From NCBI RefSeq assembly GCF_003367175.1, contig NZ_QRGA01000007.1:233060-297059 (forward strand): a stretch of 64,000 nt of DNA. Direction: 5' to 3'. Of the stretch, positions 63,216-64,000 are shown one piece after another. Numbering within the stretch: the first letter of the stretch is position 1; every line of letters starts with the position of its first letter. Below the pieces are notes generated by a model. It did no database searches. It saw nothing but the letters and a program-made list of their open reading frames with translations, and was not told the origin of the DNA. Both the position numbers and the translations under genes were made by a program. Source of the stretch: Trinickia dinghuensis (GTDB lineage: Bacteria > Pseudomonadota > Gammaproteobacteria > Burkholderiales > Burkholderiaceae).

Positions 63216-64000
63216 CTATGCGTTAGGCGCTAGTGCTTTGGGGGGTGTGGCGCCGTTTAGGTGAGCGCGCCACATCGCGTCGAATTGAGTTTCGAGCGTA
63301 CGTGCGAAGCGGCCGGGGTTGCAGAGCGAGGAGTTCGACACGCGCGAACGCAGCCCTGAGCGCAACGCCGCCAACGCCGGCCGATCGCTCGCGAACGCGA
63401 CCGCCTTCGCGACATAGTCGTCGTCATCGGCGGCAATCCAATCGCCAAGGTCCACACTCTGCACCACGCTCTCGCACAAGTGCCCGAGGAAGCGGTCGCC
63501 GTGCCGGCATAGAACCGGCGCGCCCATCCAGAGACTCTCCGCCGTCGTCGTGCCGCCCGGATACGGGAACGGGCTCAACGAAATATCGACGCGGTGATAA
63601 GCCGCAAGATATTCCTCACGTGGCGAGGGGCCTTCCATCAAGAGCCGATCGGGTGCAATGCCGTGCGCGGCGAAGCGCGCGGCCGTCGTCGCACGCTGCG
63701 CTTCGTCGGCCAACTGCTGCGCCTTCAGGAACAACCGTGCACCGGGAACCGCATGCAGAATGCGCGACCATACCGCCACCACGCGATCGTTGACCTTCAC
63801 GAGATCGCTGAAGCAGCCGAACGTCAAAGCACGGGTCGTATCGGCAAGCGCGGCTGCGTCGGTCGCGACATCCGGCTCGGGCGGCGTGAAGCACAGATAC
63901 CCGTGCGGCAGCCGCCACGGCCGTTCGATGAAGTGTTCCGCTTCCTCGGGCGGCAACACCCATTCGTCGCCGAGCACGTAGTCGATCGCGGGCAAGCCCG
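63216..64000 (-). CDS. OGT/SPINDLY-like O-glycosyltransferase (C-terminal part; 5' end outside window)
   Basis: The frame is open to the right edge, so the start, and probably N-terminal TPR repeats, are beyond the window. The visible 260 residues are the C-terminal GT41 lobe: FTPPEPD, LTFGCFSDLVKVNDRVVAVW, LFLKAQQLADEAQRATTAAR, and the diagnostic FPYPGGTTTAESLWMGAPVL with GDRFLGHLCESVV. GT41 enzymes attach N-acetylglucosamine or related sugars to Ser/Thr. Its site beside fliCDT suggests flagellin as the substrate. Confidence 0.85.
   Translation of the reverse strand, partial: GLPAIDYVLGDEWVLPPEEAEHFIERPWRLPHGYLCFTPPEPDVATDAAALADTTRALTFGCFSDLVKVNDRVVAVWSRILHAVPGARLFLKAQQLADEAQRATTAARFAAHGIAPDRLLMEGPSPREEYLAAYHRVDISLSPFPYPGGTTTAESLWMGAPVLCRHGDRFLGHLCESVVQSVDLGDWIAADDDDYVAKAVAFASDRPALAALRSGLRSRVSNSSLCNPGRFARTLETQFDAMWRAHLNGATPPKALAPNA

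Noticed and set aside
1-64000. tRNA, rRNA, insertion sequence, prophage or CRISPR
   Set aside because: I saw no cloverleaf, rRNA core, transposase, integrase or spaced repeat array by reading; a dedicated tRNA/IS scan would settle it.

Overview
The window is a high-GC bacterial chromosome segment that fits the Burkholderiaceae (Burkholderia / Paraburkholderia / Trinickia type). The evidence is the gene order of the flagellar and chemotaxis operons, FlhDC plus FliA and FlgM control, a CheZ-type chemotaxis operon, a short flagellin, and DUF2844/DUF3443 genes. This placement is inferred from gene content; no database was searched.

Layout. 1-7.05 kb (+): fliF (cut by the left edge), fliG, fliH, fliI, fliJ, fliK, closed by hairpins. 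7.37-11.9 kb (+): fliL, M, N, O, P, Q, R. 12.1-24.4 kb (-): flgL, flgK, the c-di-GMP brake ycgR, then flgJ, I, H, G, F, E, D, C, B. 24.7-26.95 kb (+): flgA, flgM, flgN. 27.1-34.5 kb (-): flhB, flhA, flhF, flhG, fliA and a VOC-family gene. 34.7-38.7 kb (-): two tandem copies of a DUF2844 + DUF3443 secreted-protein module. 38.9-50.4 kb (-): motA, motB, cheY-like, cheA, cheW, an MCP, cheR, cheD, cheB, cheY, cheZ. 50.5-51.6 kb (-): flhD, flhC. 52.1-58.6 kb: a non-motility stretch with a glycosyltransferase, an H-NS-like protein, a histidine phosphatase, a HAD phosphatase, a BadF-type kinase, tag, an orphan 142-aa gene and rpsU. 59.1-64 kb: fliC, fliD, fliT (+), a 285-aa unknown gene and the C-terminal part of an OGT/SPINDLY-like glycosyltransferase (-), probably a flagellin glycosylation region.

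How it works together. FlhDC sits at the top, and FliA (sigma-28) with its anti-sigma factor FlgM drives the late genes. Sigma-28-like promoters (TAAA...GCCGxxAx) can be read upstream of flgM, ycgR, flgK, motA and, with a one-base longer spacer, fliC. Nearly the whole motility regulon is in one window; fliE and fliS are not seen and may lie to the left of fliF.

Most unusual signals. (1) The duplicated DUF2844-DUF3443 lipoprotein module between flhB and cheZ: one DUF3443 copy carries two DTGS motifs and a GILGIG motif, like a bilobal pepsin-type aspartic protease, while the other copy has altered motifs. (2) A repeat family with an invariant 15-nt loop on two unrelated but perfectly paired stems. 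(3) An FlhG with both P-loop lysines replaced. (4) CheD with three C-terminal ELF-x-A motifs. (5) A minimal flagellin near an OGT-like enzyme.
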